Positions 45,395-55,533 of a DNA stretch of 64,000 nt are shown here, one piece after another (positions within the stretch are counted from its first letter, which is position 1; each line of letters opens with the position of its first letter). Source of the DNA: Diogma glabrata (Eukaryota; Arthropoda; Insecta; Diptera; Cylindrotomidae); the NCBI GenBank assembly GCA_963693315.1, contig OY856188.1, positions 97,686,915-97,750,914 of the forward strand, written 5' to 3'. The position numbers were made by a program, and so were the translations under genes. Below the pieces are notes generated by a model that was not told the DNA's origin, did not search any database, and saw only the letters and a list, made by a program, of their open reading frames with translations.

Positions 45395-48180
45395 TCTACC
45401 GACGAAATATAGAAAATCGTTGGTGGAATTTAAAAATTTTTGTTTCTAAAAATAGGTATACATAATTGTAAGTGCCGAAAGGACGATGTATTCGATAATC
45501 TAATCGGAAGTACATATTTTTAAAAAAAATCGTCAAGTGTGTCAAAACAATGAATTTTACATATTTTTTGCTACACATAAAAACATACACTTTAAGTGAT
45601 AATGAGTAGGAACATTGAATTTCGAGAAATCTTGATGGGCGGGATTGGCAAGTGAGACCAAAAACTAGATTATTGCATTATAAGTTTGTCAAAGTGTGTT
45701 AAAAGAATGATTTTTTTGCCCAATTTTTTGGAAATAAATAAAATTAATTATTTTTGAATTTGTGATAATTTTTGGAACATTTCTGGAATTTTGAAAAGGT
45801 TTGTATATTTGATTTTGTTATAATGTTTGCAATATTTTTAGAATTTTGGAAAAATTGGCATTTTTGAATTTGTGAATTTTGAATTTTTGCAATATTTTTA
45901 TTTGAATTTTGAAAAATGTTTCAATTATTGATTTTGTAAGAACTTTCGAACCTCCTGATTCTAGAAAAGGAAAAAAAAAATATGTCTGTCTGCTGTCACA
46001 ACCGACGAAATCTAGAAAACGGCTGAAGGGATATGAAAAATTTTGAATTCTAAAAATAGGTACACTCAATGATAAGAGCCGAAAGGACGATGTGTTCGGT
46101 AACTGTACCGGAAATGTGTCAAAAAAATCGAATCAAAAAAATCGAAAATAGGAACATAGAATGTGGAGAAATCTGGATGGTCGGGATTGGTATGCGAGAT
46201 CGAAAACTAGATTATTGCATTACAAGTTTGTCAAAAAATGTTGTCAAGTGTGTCAAAAGAAAGGTTTTTATTTATTTTTTTACCCAATTTTTTGGAAAAA
46301 ATAAAATAAATTATTTGTTTGACATGAAATTTTATTATTATTATTGAGAATTATGGCATTATAAGTTTGTCAAAAAAACGTTGTCAATTGTGTCAAAAGT
46401 AAGATTTTTATTTAGTTTTTTGCCCAAGTTTTTGGAAAAATTAAATTAATTATTTGTACGACATGAAATTTCATTATTATTATTGAGGATTATAAGTTAG
46501 TCAAAAAATAATGTCAAGTGTGTCAAAAGAATGATTTTCATTTATTTTTTTAGGAAAAAATAAAATTAGTTGTATGAAATGAAATGTATAATGAACATGA
46601 AATTATTATTATTGAGAATTTTATTGCATAAGTTTGTCAAAAAAATATTGTCAAGTGTGTCAAAAAAATGATTTCATTTATATTTTAGATAGTTTTTTGG
46701 AAAAAAAAATTAGATGTTTGTTTACGTAAATATAATTGAACATGGAAATTTTTGAATTTGTTATAGTTTTTGAAATATTTTTGGAATTTTGAAAAAGCTT
46801 CCATTTTTGATTTTGTAAGAATTTTTGGAATATTTTTAGAATTTTGAAAAATTTTAAATATTTGATTTTATTGTAATTTTCGAAAAAGTTTCAATTATTG
46901 ATATTGTTTTAAATTTTGCAATATTTTTAGATTTTTGGAAAAAGTTTGAATTTTTAAGAATTTTTGGAATATTACTAGAATTAATAAAAAGTTTAACTTT
47001 TTAATTTTATTCTAATTTTTGGAATATTTTTAGAATTTTGAAAAAAAAATAGAATTTTTGAATTTATATATATTTTTAGAATTTTGAAAAAAGTTTCAAT
47101 TTTTGATTTTGTAAGAATTTTTGGAATATTTTTGGAATTTTGAATAATTTTAAATTTTTGATTTTATTATAATTTTTATAATTTTGGTAAAAGTTACATT
47201 TACTTTTGTTATAAATTTTGCAATATTTTTATATTTTTTGAAAAAAGTTTTAATCTTAGATTTTGTAATAATTTTTGAAATATTTTTAGAATTTTGTTTT
47301 AAAAAAGTTTGAATTTTTGATTTTATTTAATTTTTACAATATTTTTGGAATTTTGAAAGAAATATGAAAGAAATTTGAAATATTTTCTCGAAACACTAAA
47401 TTTAGAGGTTTTTGAGTAGTTTGCTGATTTTACAATCTTTTCACTAAATTATGTTGATTTATGATCTGTTATAATTTTCCGGCAACGTATTGATGTTTCG
47501 TGTTAGTTTTGTAATACATATCTAAACTACATGTATAAAAAATACATGTCCTTTAACAAAAAGTTATGTTTGATATACATCGCTGCCCAAAACTAAAAAC
47601 CATGTCCTCATAAAAGTTTTTTGCCGAAAACTATATCAAAATCCTTAACCCAGACCGAAGTCTTGATATCTCAGAACTTGAGATTTCAGCCCCTCCGGAA
47701 TATTGGAATATTTTTATGATTTTGAAAAAAACTAAATATTTGATTTTATTGTAATTTTTGGAATTTTGAAAAAAGTTTGTATATTTGATTTTGTTATAAT
47801 TTTTACAATATTTTAAGAATTTTTGAAAAAGTTTCAATTTTTGATTTTGTTATAGTTTTTGCAATATTTTTTAGAATTTTGAAAAAAGTATTAAGCTTAG
47901 ATTTTGTAATAGTTTTAGGAACATGTTTTTTATTTTGAAAAATGTTTAAATTTTTGATTTTATAATAATTTTTACAATATTTTGGGAGATTTTGAAAGAA
48001 ATATGAATTTTTGATTTTGTAATATTTTCTTGAAACGCTAAATGGAGAGGTTTTGGAGTAGTTTGCTGAACTTATCATCTTTTCAGTAAATTGTGTTATT
48101 TCAATCTGTTATAATTTTTCGGCAACGTATTAATGTTTCGTGTTAGTTTTGCAATAATTTTCTAAATAGAGATAAAATAC
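45395..48180. repeat. Satellite-like degenerate repeat block
   Basis: Four layers are visible. (1) About 45395-45700 is repeated at 45995-46240 (CCGACGAAAT, CCGAAAGGACGATGT, GCGGGATTGG). (2) About four units of 125 bp at 46225-46680 around AAGTTTGTCAAAAAA and GTCAAGTGTGTCAAAA. (3) Dozens of degenerate units of about 55 bp on the theme TTTTTGGAATATTTTTAGAATTTTGAAAA at 46740-47390 and 47690-48010. (4) About 47388-47530 recurs at 48025-48180 (CGGCAACGTATTGATGTTTC). ORFs across it are by-products of the low-complexity sequence. Confidence 0.75.
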
Positions 48181-49569
48181 TTGTTATTTTACATAGATAT
48201 TTATATTTAATATGCATCGTGCATCATATTTAATATGTCATCATGTGAAAATTCTATAAAATTCAATGGTCATATATTTATATATCTGTCAATTCAAAAA
48301 CTGTTTTTTTTCTAATTTTGATGTGTTTTTATTATTTTTGTGGGCTTTAAATTTTTAAATTAATTTGTTTGGTGTTTATAAGTCATCTAGTTTTGATATT
48401 AATATATTGAATATTGAAAATAATTTATTGAACCTAAAAAATTTGATTGTTATAAAAGATTTTAATTTAAATTTGCAAGACGAATATGAAAATGTTGTAC
48501 CAAAATGTACCACAAAAGCTAATGAAATCTTTCTTATAACAATTGAATTGTAGCTGTAGACTATAGTATGGTTAAATACTTCAAAAACTTTCTAACTGTA
48601 ATTGACAAAATCATAGTTTGTTAACAGAAATATTGTAAACAGTACTAAAACCTTATATACCAAGATTGAAGTCCAAAATTAGAAGTTATTCAAGATTCAA
48701 ACTTATATGTGTTTGAAAAGGCCTCCCGCCATGTTGTCCAATTCTGAAAGAATCCATATCTTTCATTTTCGATATAATTTGGATCCTATACCAAAGTTTC
48801 ATCAAGATCCTATGGGTTTTTGTCCACTGGTTATGTCTCTACAAGGGATGTCAAATAAATTATTAATGTAACAACAATAACTTAACATACTTACATATAA
48901 GAGAAAATACAAAAAACTGCGAAACATAAAGTTAGTATATAAAACCGTATCCGAAACATGTAACTATTTTTTAAACCAAATAGACAGGATAGAAATTTTT
49001 CTTGACAGATGTGAGACTTGCGATTTTTTCCCAATATGTTACCAGCTGTAAACAACAATGTTCAAAATAAAACTTGGAAGATGATGTTAAAAAAAAATTA
49101 ATTTTACACATTAAAAAAACCTTCACAGGTTCGAGTTTTTTAATATACCAAAAAATTATTAAAAAAAAAACAGCTCAAAACAAAATTTTGACGAGCACTT
49201 ATCTTACAGCCAACCATGAGAAAATCAAATTTTGAAAAACATTATTTGATTATTGTATCATTATTTCAGCGATTCTATGGCTCAAACTACATAAATATTC
49301 CTTACATTTTAAATTCTAACTTGTTTTAAAACTAAAAAGCTGAAAAAGGAACGGAAAACAGACAATATAATATAAAATATATTTTCTTAAATATAAAAAT
49401 CTAATTTTATCTCAAAAATTTTGGAAGTTATACAGGAGGCGCGCCTATCAGTTTGTAGAAAATACATTTTGTATGCAATAAATACAACCCCCCCCCCCTA
49501 ATGTCACTAAAACACTAATGTCAAAATTGAAAATAGTCAAAATAAAAATAGTCAAAACAAATCTATCAG
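48181..49569. other. AT-rich stretch without recognised gene
   Basis: Nothing supportable; a run of nine to ten C lies near 49490. Confidence 0.4.
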
Positions 49570-49715
49570 CAGCCAATTTCTGTAACTGTGAAGTGGTGAA
49601 GTGTTAAATATTTCTTCATTTCGATTTAATCATTAATTTTTTATCATTTTAACATTTTTGCGATTCTATATGCGATTTGAATGTTAAAAAAGTCCAAGCG
49701 GCACGTATATCCGCT
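49570..49715. mobile_element. Truncated second copy of the CAGCC-end MITE
   Basis: It begins CAGCCAATTTCTGTAACTG like the ends of the 447-bp element at 16810. It then follows the same internal sequence (TTCATTTCGATTT, TCATTAATTTTTTATCATTTTA, GCGATTCTATATGCGAT) for about 145 bp. No second terminus is found, so the copy is truncated. Confidence 0.8.
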
Positions 49716-50639
49716 AGAAATAGGTAGATTTCGGGACCAAATAGAATTTGATGTTTCAGATTAGTTTAAATAAAACATTTAAGTAGAATAGTCCAAGTCC
49801 AGAATAATCCAAAAAATTTATCAAACCAAACTAAATACATTAACGGAAACTACTTTATCAATGCGATTTCGGAACAGTTTTATTTAATTTGGTTAAAACT
49901 ACTTTTAATAACATATCAAATCCACCAAAGAGCTAATAAACGTTCTCACAACGTCACACCTACAACACCACTACACATGATTTATAATCTAAAATTGTCA
50001 AACAACTTTTACACCTCAAATAATTCAAATATCTACAATTTAGGAAGACTTTTGTAAATGTGTAATCAATATGCAAATAATAAAATATTCTTTAATTTAA
50101 AACAATAATGACTCAGCTTTGTTTTAATTTTTTTTTAAATTTTTGCGAAAAAAACTAAAAACTGAAAAAAAAAAAACAAAAAACTTTTTTAATATTTTTT
50201 CTATTGGATATTTTTATATTTTTATGGAAGTTGTTGTTGTAATTGAATGGCATGCATTAGGATTAATGCTAATTACATTGAGACCTCTTGGGGTAGAAAG
50301 CTGAAAATCTCTGAGTTTATAGATGAAAAGTTTATCTAAAATTTAGTATAAGTTTAAACAACATAAGCTAAAAAATGAGGAAGGAATGGCCGTTTGCGTT
50401 TGTTTTTGTTCTAACAGCCCTGGTGTCTCAACCTCTAGACTTGAACTATTTTTTTTTTAAATTTTGGAAAGATTTATCTTCTAGTCAACGTGTCCGTAAG
50501 TATTCAAAAGTGAGATTGGCCATTTTCAGCCAAATCAAGGATAACAAAGTTTATTAAATTTTTAAAACAGCTGATTTTTGAGGAACCTGGAACGCCAAGG
50601 TTGTCATTTGGAAAAAAATGATAGAAATATGTTCAAATA
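49716..50639. other. AT-rich stretch without recognised gene
   Basis: A 60-codon ATG frame at 50375-50557 begins with a hydrophobic stretch. It has no family resemblance and is not called. Confidence 0.4.
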
Positions 50640-51388
50640 TTTAATATTTATAAATTTCGTAAGATTTACTATCCAGTAGATCCAACACCACCAGCTTTAG
50701 GGCGGGCCTCTTAAACGTGCCATGACTAATTTTATAATTTCAGCGAACCGCACCAGTCTATCCCTAGCGGTATAAACCAGAGCTACCCTTCCCCGAGGCC
50801 ACTAAATTCTAGACAAGTCTGACATATACAATGACCACGTCTTTTTTTTTGACTGAGTCAATTTTGTCGAGCTATTTAGTTCGTCTGGTCAATGTTGTTA
50901 AGTATTCGACCTAAACATATTTTCTAAATGTTGTGCTATTTGCCACTGCTTTTGTGGCGAAATAAATTTTACGTCTGTTGATCCCTGTGTGGAGTTAGCC
51001 GTCCCTAACAGAATATGATTGGGTGTTAATGGCTCTTCTGCGTCTGTAGTCAGAGAGATATATGTCAAGGGATGAGAATTGACTATATTTTCTGCCTCAA
51101 TTTACAGGCTTCTTAACGTTCTGACTCTAGGACACAACACCTTCAACATGTGTCGCAATATCTTTTTTATCGACTGAACTAGCCGCTCCCAACAACCGCC
51201 CACACTTGGATTTAACGGGCAGTTAAAAATACACTCTATACCTCTCATAGTCATGCCGGCTTGGATCACATCATGGTCAAGCAATTCAATCGCGTTGCAC
51301 AATTCCTTTTGGCCCCTATAAAAATCGTTAGATTTTCAACTTCTTATTTGTATATTAACCCATCTACGATTCACAAAGTTTTTTATAC
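50640..51388 (-). pseudogene. BEL/Pao remnant, 3' part (integrase end and C-terminus)
   Basis: The minus strand from 51310 reads ELCNAIELLDHDV, GIECIFNCPLNPSVGGCWERLVQSIKK (the integrase region with the catalytic Glu in CWERL), HMLKVLCPRVRTLRSL, a premature stop near 51105, then IEAENIVNSHPLTYISLTTDAEEPLTPNHILLG and, after decay, GTFKRPALKLVVLDLL near 50690. The latter pieces match the DUF5641-type end of BEL/Pao Pol. It is the continuation of the remnant at 60917-64000, separated by the Gypsy insertion; 51385-51388 is the left copy of the target duplication. Confidence 0.88.
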
Positions 51389-52591
51389 TGTAACGATCGC
51401 AATAATCGCAAAACAATAATAAAACCAAATTCCTCTTTGTTTTCAATTCAATAAAAATGTATTTCATTAGTTTCCGTTCATTTTTACATTAATAATAATT
51501 TTAAAATTTTCTAAAACTTAACTGCTAGTTAAATTTTGAATATACTATAAAAAGCAAACGAACGTACTCAATTTTATTTCCAATTCTAGCGAACAGATGT
51601 CGTTGTCGTTATTAATCTTTGCTGAATTTTCAGTATTATCCGATTTGATTTTTTCATTTTGGAAGATGTCAAAGAAAAAGATCACATTTTTTTGTAAAAT
51701 CAGTTTTTCGAGGTTAAAAATCTAAAATAATAGAAAATTCAATTCATTCTTTTTCGGTCTGTTGATGTTTATATTTTAAAACGAAAACATTAAAGAAAAA
51801 AAGGTAAAATGTAATGAAAATAAATAAAATATAGTTTAATTTAGGGTAGTGATTATAAAAATACCCGCCGGTTAATTAAAGGTTGAAGAAAATATCAAGT
51901 AGTAATAAAAATAATTCTTTTCAAATCTATCATTGTTAACAAAAATATTAACATAACGTTAATTTTTTCAATAAATAAACAAAATGTCTATTTCATAAAT
52001 AATTCGATTTATTGGAAAAATATCATCAACTCTTGACCGGTGACATAAAGATTGATAACCTTGTTCACAATATAATAAAAAAGGGACTTTAAGAAAGATA
52101 AATAATATAGTAAATATAAACATCATTTAAATATAAAAGCCATGAAATATTATTTGATAAAGGAAATATTTATTCGAAGCACATATTTTTAAAATTTACT
52201 CTCATTCGCTCAAATAAAATGTCAATAACATTGAAGACAAAGCCTGAAATTGGATGGTTAGATAAATAGGGGAAGCAGCCAATCGTAAATTTATTAATGA
52301 AACTAAATGATGTGGAGCTGAACTGAAGGTGCTGTCAAGACGTCGATCAACATAAGCAGGTCAGGTCTATATATATTGTCTTTTGTAAAATTTTTGTATA
52401 TTCATTTTCTAGTTCTTTTTTTTGATTATTGCCATTTGGAAATGTTAGACTAAGTTAGTTGGATATAAGAGATTCCTCGGTTGTGATTCGTAGGGAGGGA
52501 ATAGAATTAGTTTTCTGAATGTTTTATATATTGTCCGAAGTACATTAATTGGTATAAAAGTCCAAGCTATTATATAGCTACTCGCAACACA
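51389..52591 (+). repeat. Gypsy 5' LTR
   Basis: 1203 bp with TG...CA ends. A TATA-like TATAAAAAG is at 51546-51554 and an Inr-like TCAATT about 22 bp downstream, so U3 is probably short. It would promote the genomic RNA. Confidence 0.93.
51546..51573 (+). promoter_or_regulatory. Candidate LTR core promoter
   Basis: TATAAAAAG at 51546 followed by ACTCAATT at 51566. The spacing is slightly shorter than usual. Predicted from sequence only; the same pair occurs in the 3' LTR at 59871. Confidence 0.4.
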
Positions 52592-52594
52592 AAG

Positions 52595-52614
52595 TGGCAG
52601 CCGTAACAAAGACC
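52595..52614 (+). promoter_or_regulatory. Gypsy primer-binding site
   Basis: TGGCAGCCGTAACAAAGACC begins three bases after the LTR, with the TGG expected from a tRNA CCA end. It resembles the tRNA-Arg type site of mdg1/412-like elements at TGG and CCGT, but I cannot name the tRNA with certainty. Confidence 0.6.
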
Positions 52615-52919
52615 TGGTGTAATTATTGAATTTGTATGGTTAGAGCTATTTTCGGCGCGAAAAATACTTTTTTCAGGTGATTCGGGCGCGAATAAAACCT
52701 GTTTTGACATTTTTGGGTTTGGTCAACAAATTATTAAACCAGTTTGGTGTTTTATATATTCCTTTGGGATATATATATTTATATTTTTTTTGATAAACCA
52801 GATATTGGTTTTTTTTTGTGTGTTTGGAATTTTTTAAAAATTTTTATTTAATAAGGTATACAATCAGGAGGTTCCAGGGGTTGAGAAGGAGGTGTCGGCC
52901 AGGGGGGTGTGAGCCGTGG

Positions 52920-53411
52920 ATGAATGAGGTGGATGAGAGAGCGAATGTGGAGAGAAAGGAGAGAATGGTTGAGGCGAGGAATGTGGTGGATGTAATAATA
53001 AATGTGGTTTTGAATGAGGTGAAAAATGAAATATATTTGGAAATTATGGATGATATTTATGGAGAACGGTATGATAAGTTATTGAGTGATCTGATTCGTG
53101 AAATAGTGAATGAGGAAGTGAATCGGGTGAATGAGGAAGCGGATGAGATGGATGAAGTGACTGAGGAAGTGAATGTGGGCTGGAGAGAGAGAAGGAGGAT
53201 CTCCAGAAACAGGAGCTCACACCTGAAGAGAAAGGAGAGGAGGAAGAAGGCGAAGGAGAGTCGCTTGGTCGTGGAGCTGGGAGCTTCCTCGACCAAGAGT
53301 ACTCAAATAGAGGAGCTGGTTGAGGTGGTTCCCACCTCACCGACCATGCGACAGGTAGAGGAGTGGTCTGGTCCACAGGAGGCCCCTGTTCGTCATTGTA
53401 TAATTAATTGA
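52920..53411 (+). CDS. Gypsy leader ORF: 163-aa charged protein of unknown function
   Basis: This is the only sizeable frame between the primer-binding site and gag. It starts at ATG 52920 (the frame is open upstream but has no earlier ATG). Residues 1-88 are strongly acidic and predicted helical (runs such as NEEVNRVNEEADEMDEVTEE). Residues 89-114 are very basic (RERRRISRNR, KRKERRKKAKES), a likely nuclear-localisation or arginine-rich RNA-binding stretch. The tail is ordinary. Base composition is purine-rich and G-rich, unlike the AT-rich leader around it, which supports real coding. I recognise no family. It is not Gag, protease or env, and could be an accessory regulator of the element or a captured host segment. 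Confidence 0.6.
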   Translation: MNEVDERANVERKERMVEARNVVDVIINVVLNEVKNEIYLEIMDDIYGERYDKLLSDLIREIVNEEVNRVNEEADEMDEVTEEVNVGWRERRRISRNRSSHLKRKERRKKAKESRLVVELGASSTKSTQIEELVEVVPTSPTMRQVEEWSGPQEAPVRHCIIN

Positions 53412-53506
53412 AGATAATTATTTTTTGCTTGTTTGAAAAAAAACCGTTTTGGGACAGCAATTTTTTTTGGAGATTGTTTTTTTGTGCTGTCATTTTGAAT
53501 TTGTTT

Positions 53507-53695
53507 TGTACATATTGTACATATTTGTAAATACTTTTGTAAATAATTTTTTTTGTATATAGTTCATATATCTTTTTGCATATAATCGTGTACATATTTT
53601 GGAATGACATTGCACATATTTTGTAAATATTTTTTGGTACTGTCAATGTACAGGGTTGTACATATTGTAAATATTCTTGTACATAGTTGTAAATA
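53507..53695 (+). promoter_or_regulatory. Cluster of 11 UGUANAUA motifs in the Gypsy leader RNA
   Basis: TGTANATA occurs on the sense strand at 53507, 53516, 53526, 53538, 53554, 53589, 53622, 53657, 53666, 53678 and 53688. This is the recognition motif of Pumilio/PUF RNA-binding proteins. Well under one copy would be expected in 189 bp of such AT-rich DNA. The first four and last four have spacings of 9-12 nt, so duplication of a small block is likely. It lies just after the stop of the leader ORF and 1.5 kb before gag. Confidence 0.7.
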
Positions 53696-53995
53696 GGTTA
53701 TTGTATACAAATACAAGTACAATGGTTCGTTGAATTCGCTCATTGAACATGATATGGGTGTGTGCAGGATATATTTTTTGTATTTTCAATTTTTTATTGG
53801 TGATTAACTTTTTTTGAATTTCTTTTGGAAAACCAATTATTGGTGTTTTTATATATATATATGGTATTGTACTAGGTTATAATTAATATCTTTCTCAGCG
53901 GTAGGCCTAACAAGCCATCCATGGGGCTTCTCCCCTTAACGATGATGACGTTTTTAGATCGCCTATGGCCACCGGGGTTATGCGATCGAAGAACA

Positions 53996-54130
53996 TTGGT
54001 TTCTTCTCTTCATTCGGCGAGGAAGTTCTCGGGGACGAGGAGTGGTGTTGCTGTGTTTGTACTTAGGTGCAAACCAGTAGTACCATTCTTTGCTCAGAGG
54101 CTTCTTCGGTGTAATGAAGAGAAGAACCAA
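53996..54130 (+). other. Leader RNA hairpin candidate
   Basis: TTGGTTTCTTCTCTTCATT at 53996-54014 pairs with AATGAAGAGAAGAACCAA at 54113-54130, with a one-base bulge; pairing may continue inside (CGGCGAGGAAG with CTTCTTCGGTG). It could be a packaging, dimerisation or ribosome-shunt structure of the genomic RNA. An overlapping 106-codon frame (53921-54241) is not called. Confidence 0.6.
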
Positions 54131-54241
54131 TTATACTTTGCTTTCAGGATCAGAGGCTTCACCTCATACAAATTCAAAAACTTTTCCATTTTTCCATTTA
54201 GTTTTACAATAAAACAATTTCTCATAGAGTTTAGGATTTGA

Positions 54242-55167
54242 AGTCTGGTGCTCGGGAGCGTTCTTCAACTTTCGCATTAGGTTTAGTTGTAATTTATTTG
54301 TAGGTTAAACAAGCACAACTGGGTCAGTAGAAATGGACCTAGTGTCTAATCGTGACAGTTGTGATTGTTTTTATTAGGTTGGGGAGAAACTGTTCTGTAG
54401 AATCTGGTCGTTAGGGGCTTTTCTAGTCAGTTCTCACATGCATGGTTGGAGTGGGCTCGCGAACGCGGGAATTCAAATTTAAACAAAATGGATATTGTAA
54501 CCATACTTACTTTTTACAGTTGTCTCCAGACGAATCTTGATTTTGGGAATCTCTTATATTATTAAATAAAAATAAAATAAATCAAACAAATTTTTCAAAA
54601 AACTAAATAAACAATTTTTATTAAATAAATAATTTTTTTAAATTTAAGTTAATTTTAGGTAGCTAAATAAAATAAATTTTCTTAACTAAGCAAATTACAT
54701 CAAGATATAAATAAATATTTTTTACTTTTTTAAAAAAAAAATAAATCAATATTTCAAAGTTAGGACGGTGCATCCAATAAATAAACATTCTTCTAAATAT
54801 TTTTATTTTTCAATTTTCTTTTAAAAATAAATAAATATTCTTAGGGGTGCTATCGTCAATAACTAATTTTAGGTATATATATATATTTCAGTATATCTGA
54901 AATTAAATAAATAAATTATATTTTTACACATACAATATTTTAGGAACTTTTGTAAAAGATTCAGTAAAGATTAGCGGCGACAGCGGTTTTTTTGTTCTTG
55001 TACAAGTTTGTTTTTACAAAATTTTTTTTTGGGGCGTTCGTTGTTTTTTTTCGTTTTGCGTTTTTCATTGTTTTCATTTTTCCATCGTACTAACTACATT
55101 TGTTGTTGGGAATTGGTTTTAGTGTTGTTGTTAGCGAGTTCATAATTTTTCGGGTTTTACCATCAAA
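54242..55167 (+). other. Rest of the Gypsy leader
   Basis: Non-coding and AT-rich with AAATAAAT repeats. No further motif was recognised. Confidence 0.5.
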
Positions 55168-55533
55168 ATGTCAAACCAACTAGACGTTGACCATCCGTTC
55201 TATGGTTTGGAACCCACCGAACTACAGATCGAATGTCTGGTTCGGGGTGTGAACTTCAGGGGGAACAATTGGGCAGAGGACTTTGCAATACCACAATTGG
55301 GTCCATCACTCCAAGCTGAACACATACACAATAGTCCAGCATTAGTACAACAGCAATTATCATTAAATTATCCATCAGTACCACAGGTACAACCACCACC
55401 ATTATATCCACAAGCTCCACTTACAGCACCACCACCATACAACCAACCTCCTCAGGTATGGCGTGACGCGGCTCCAGCGTTAGCACCAGTGGAGTACCGA
55501 GGGGTTCATGGGAACAATTTGAGTTCGTTATGA
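55168..55533 (+). CDS. Gypsy Gag N-terminal segment (121 aa)
   Basis: The ATG at 55168 has a good insect context (CAAAATG). Residues 1-45 (MSNQLDVDHPFYGLEPTELQ...) look like a folded Gag N-terminus. Residues 58-110 are a Pro/Gln-rich linker (VQPPPLYPQAPLTAPPPY). The frame stops with TGA at 55531. The capsid-like part continues at once in the +1 frame, which is open from 55523, so this is the first part of a Gag-Pol protein interrupted by a frameshift. The shift is either a mutation or a recoding site (see findings). Confidence 0.75.
   Translation: MSNQLDVDHPFYGLEPTELQIECLVRGVNFRGNNWAEDFAIPQLGPSLQAEHIHNSPALVQQQLSLNYPSVPQVQPPPLYPQAPLTAPPPYNQPPQVWRDAAPALAPVEYRGVHGNNLSSL

Noticed and set aside
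49440..49455. AGGCGCGCCT palindrome and nearby C-runs
   Set aside because: Single short palindrome with no context; the C-runs are simple sequence.
50375..50557. 60-codon ATG frame with signal-peptide-like start
   Set aside because: Short, in AT-rich sequence where such hydrophobic frames arise by chance; no promoter, splice or homology evidence.
53044..53376. Minus-strand Ser/Pro-rich frame of 110 codons
   Set aside because: It is the antisense reading of the purine-rich leader ORF.
53921..54241. 106-codon frame in the Gypsy leader
   Set aside because: No family motif, overlaps the leader hairpin, and its composition fits structured non-coding leader better than coding.
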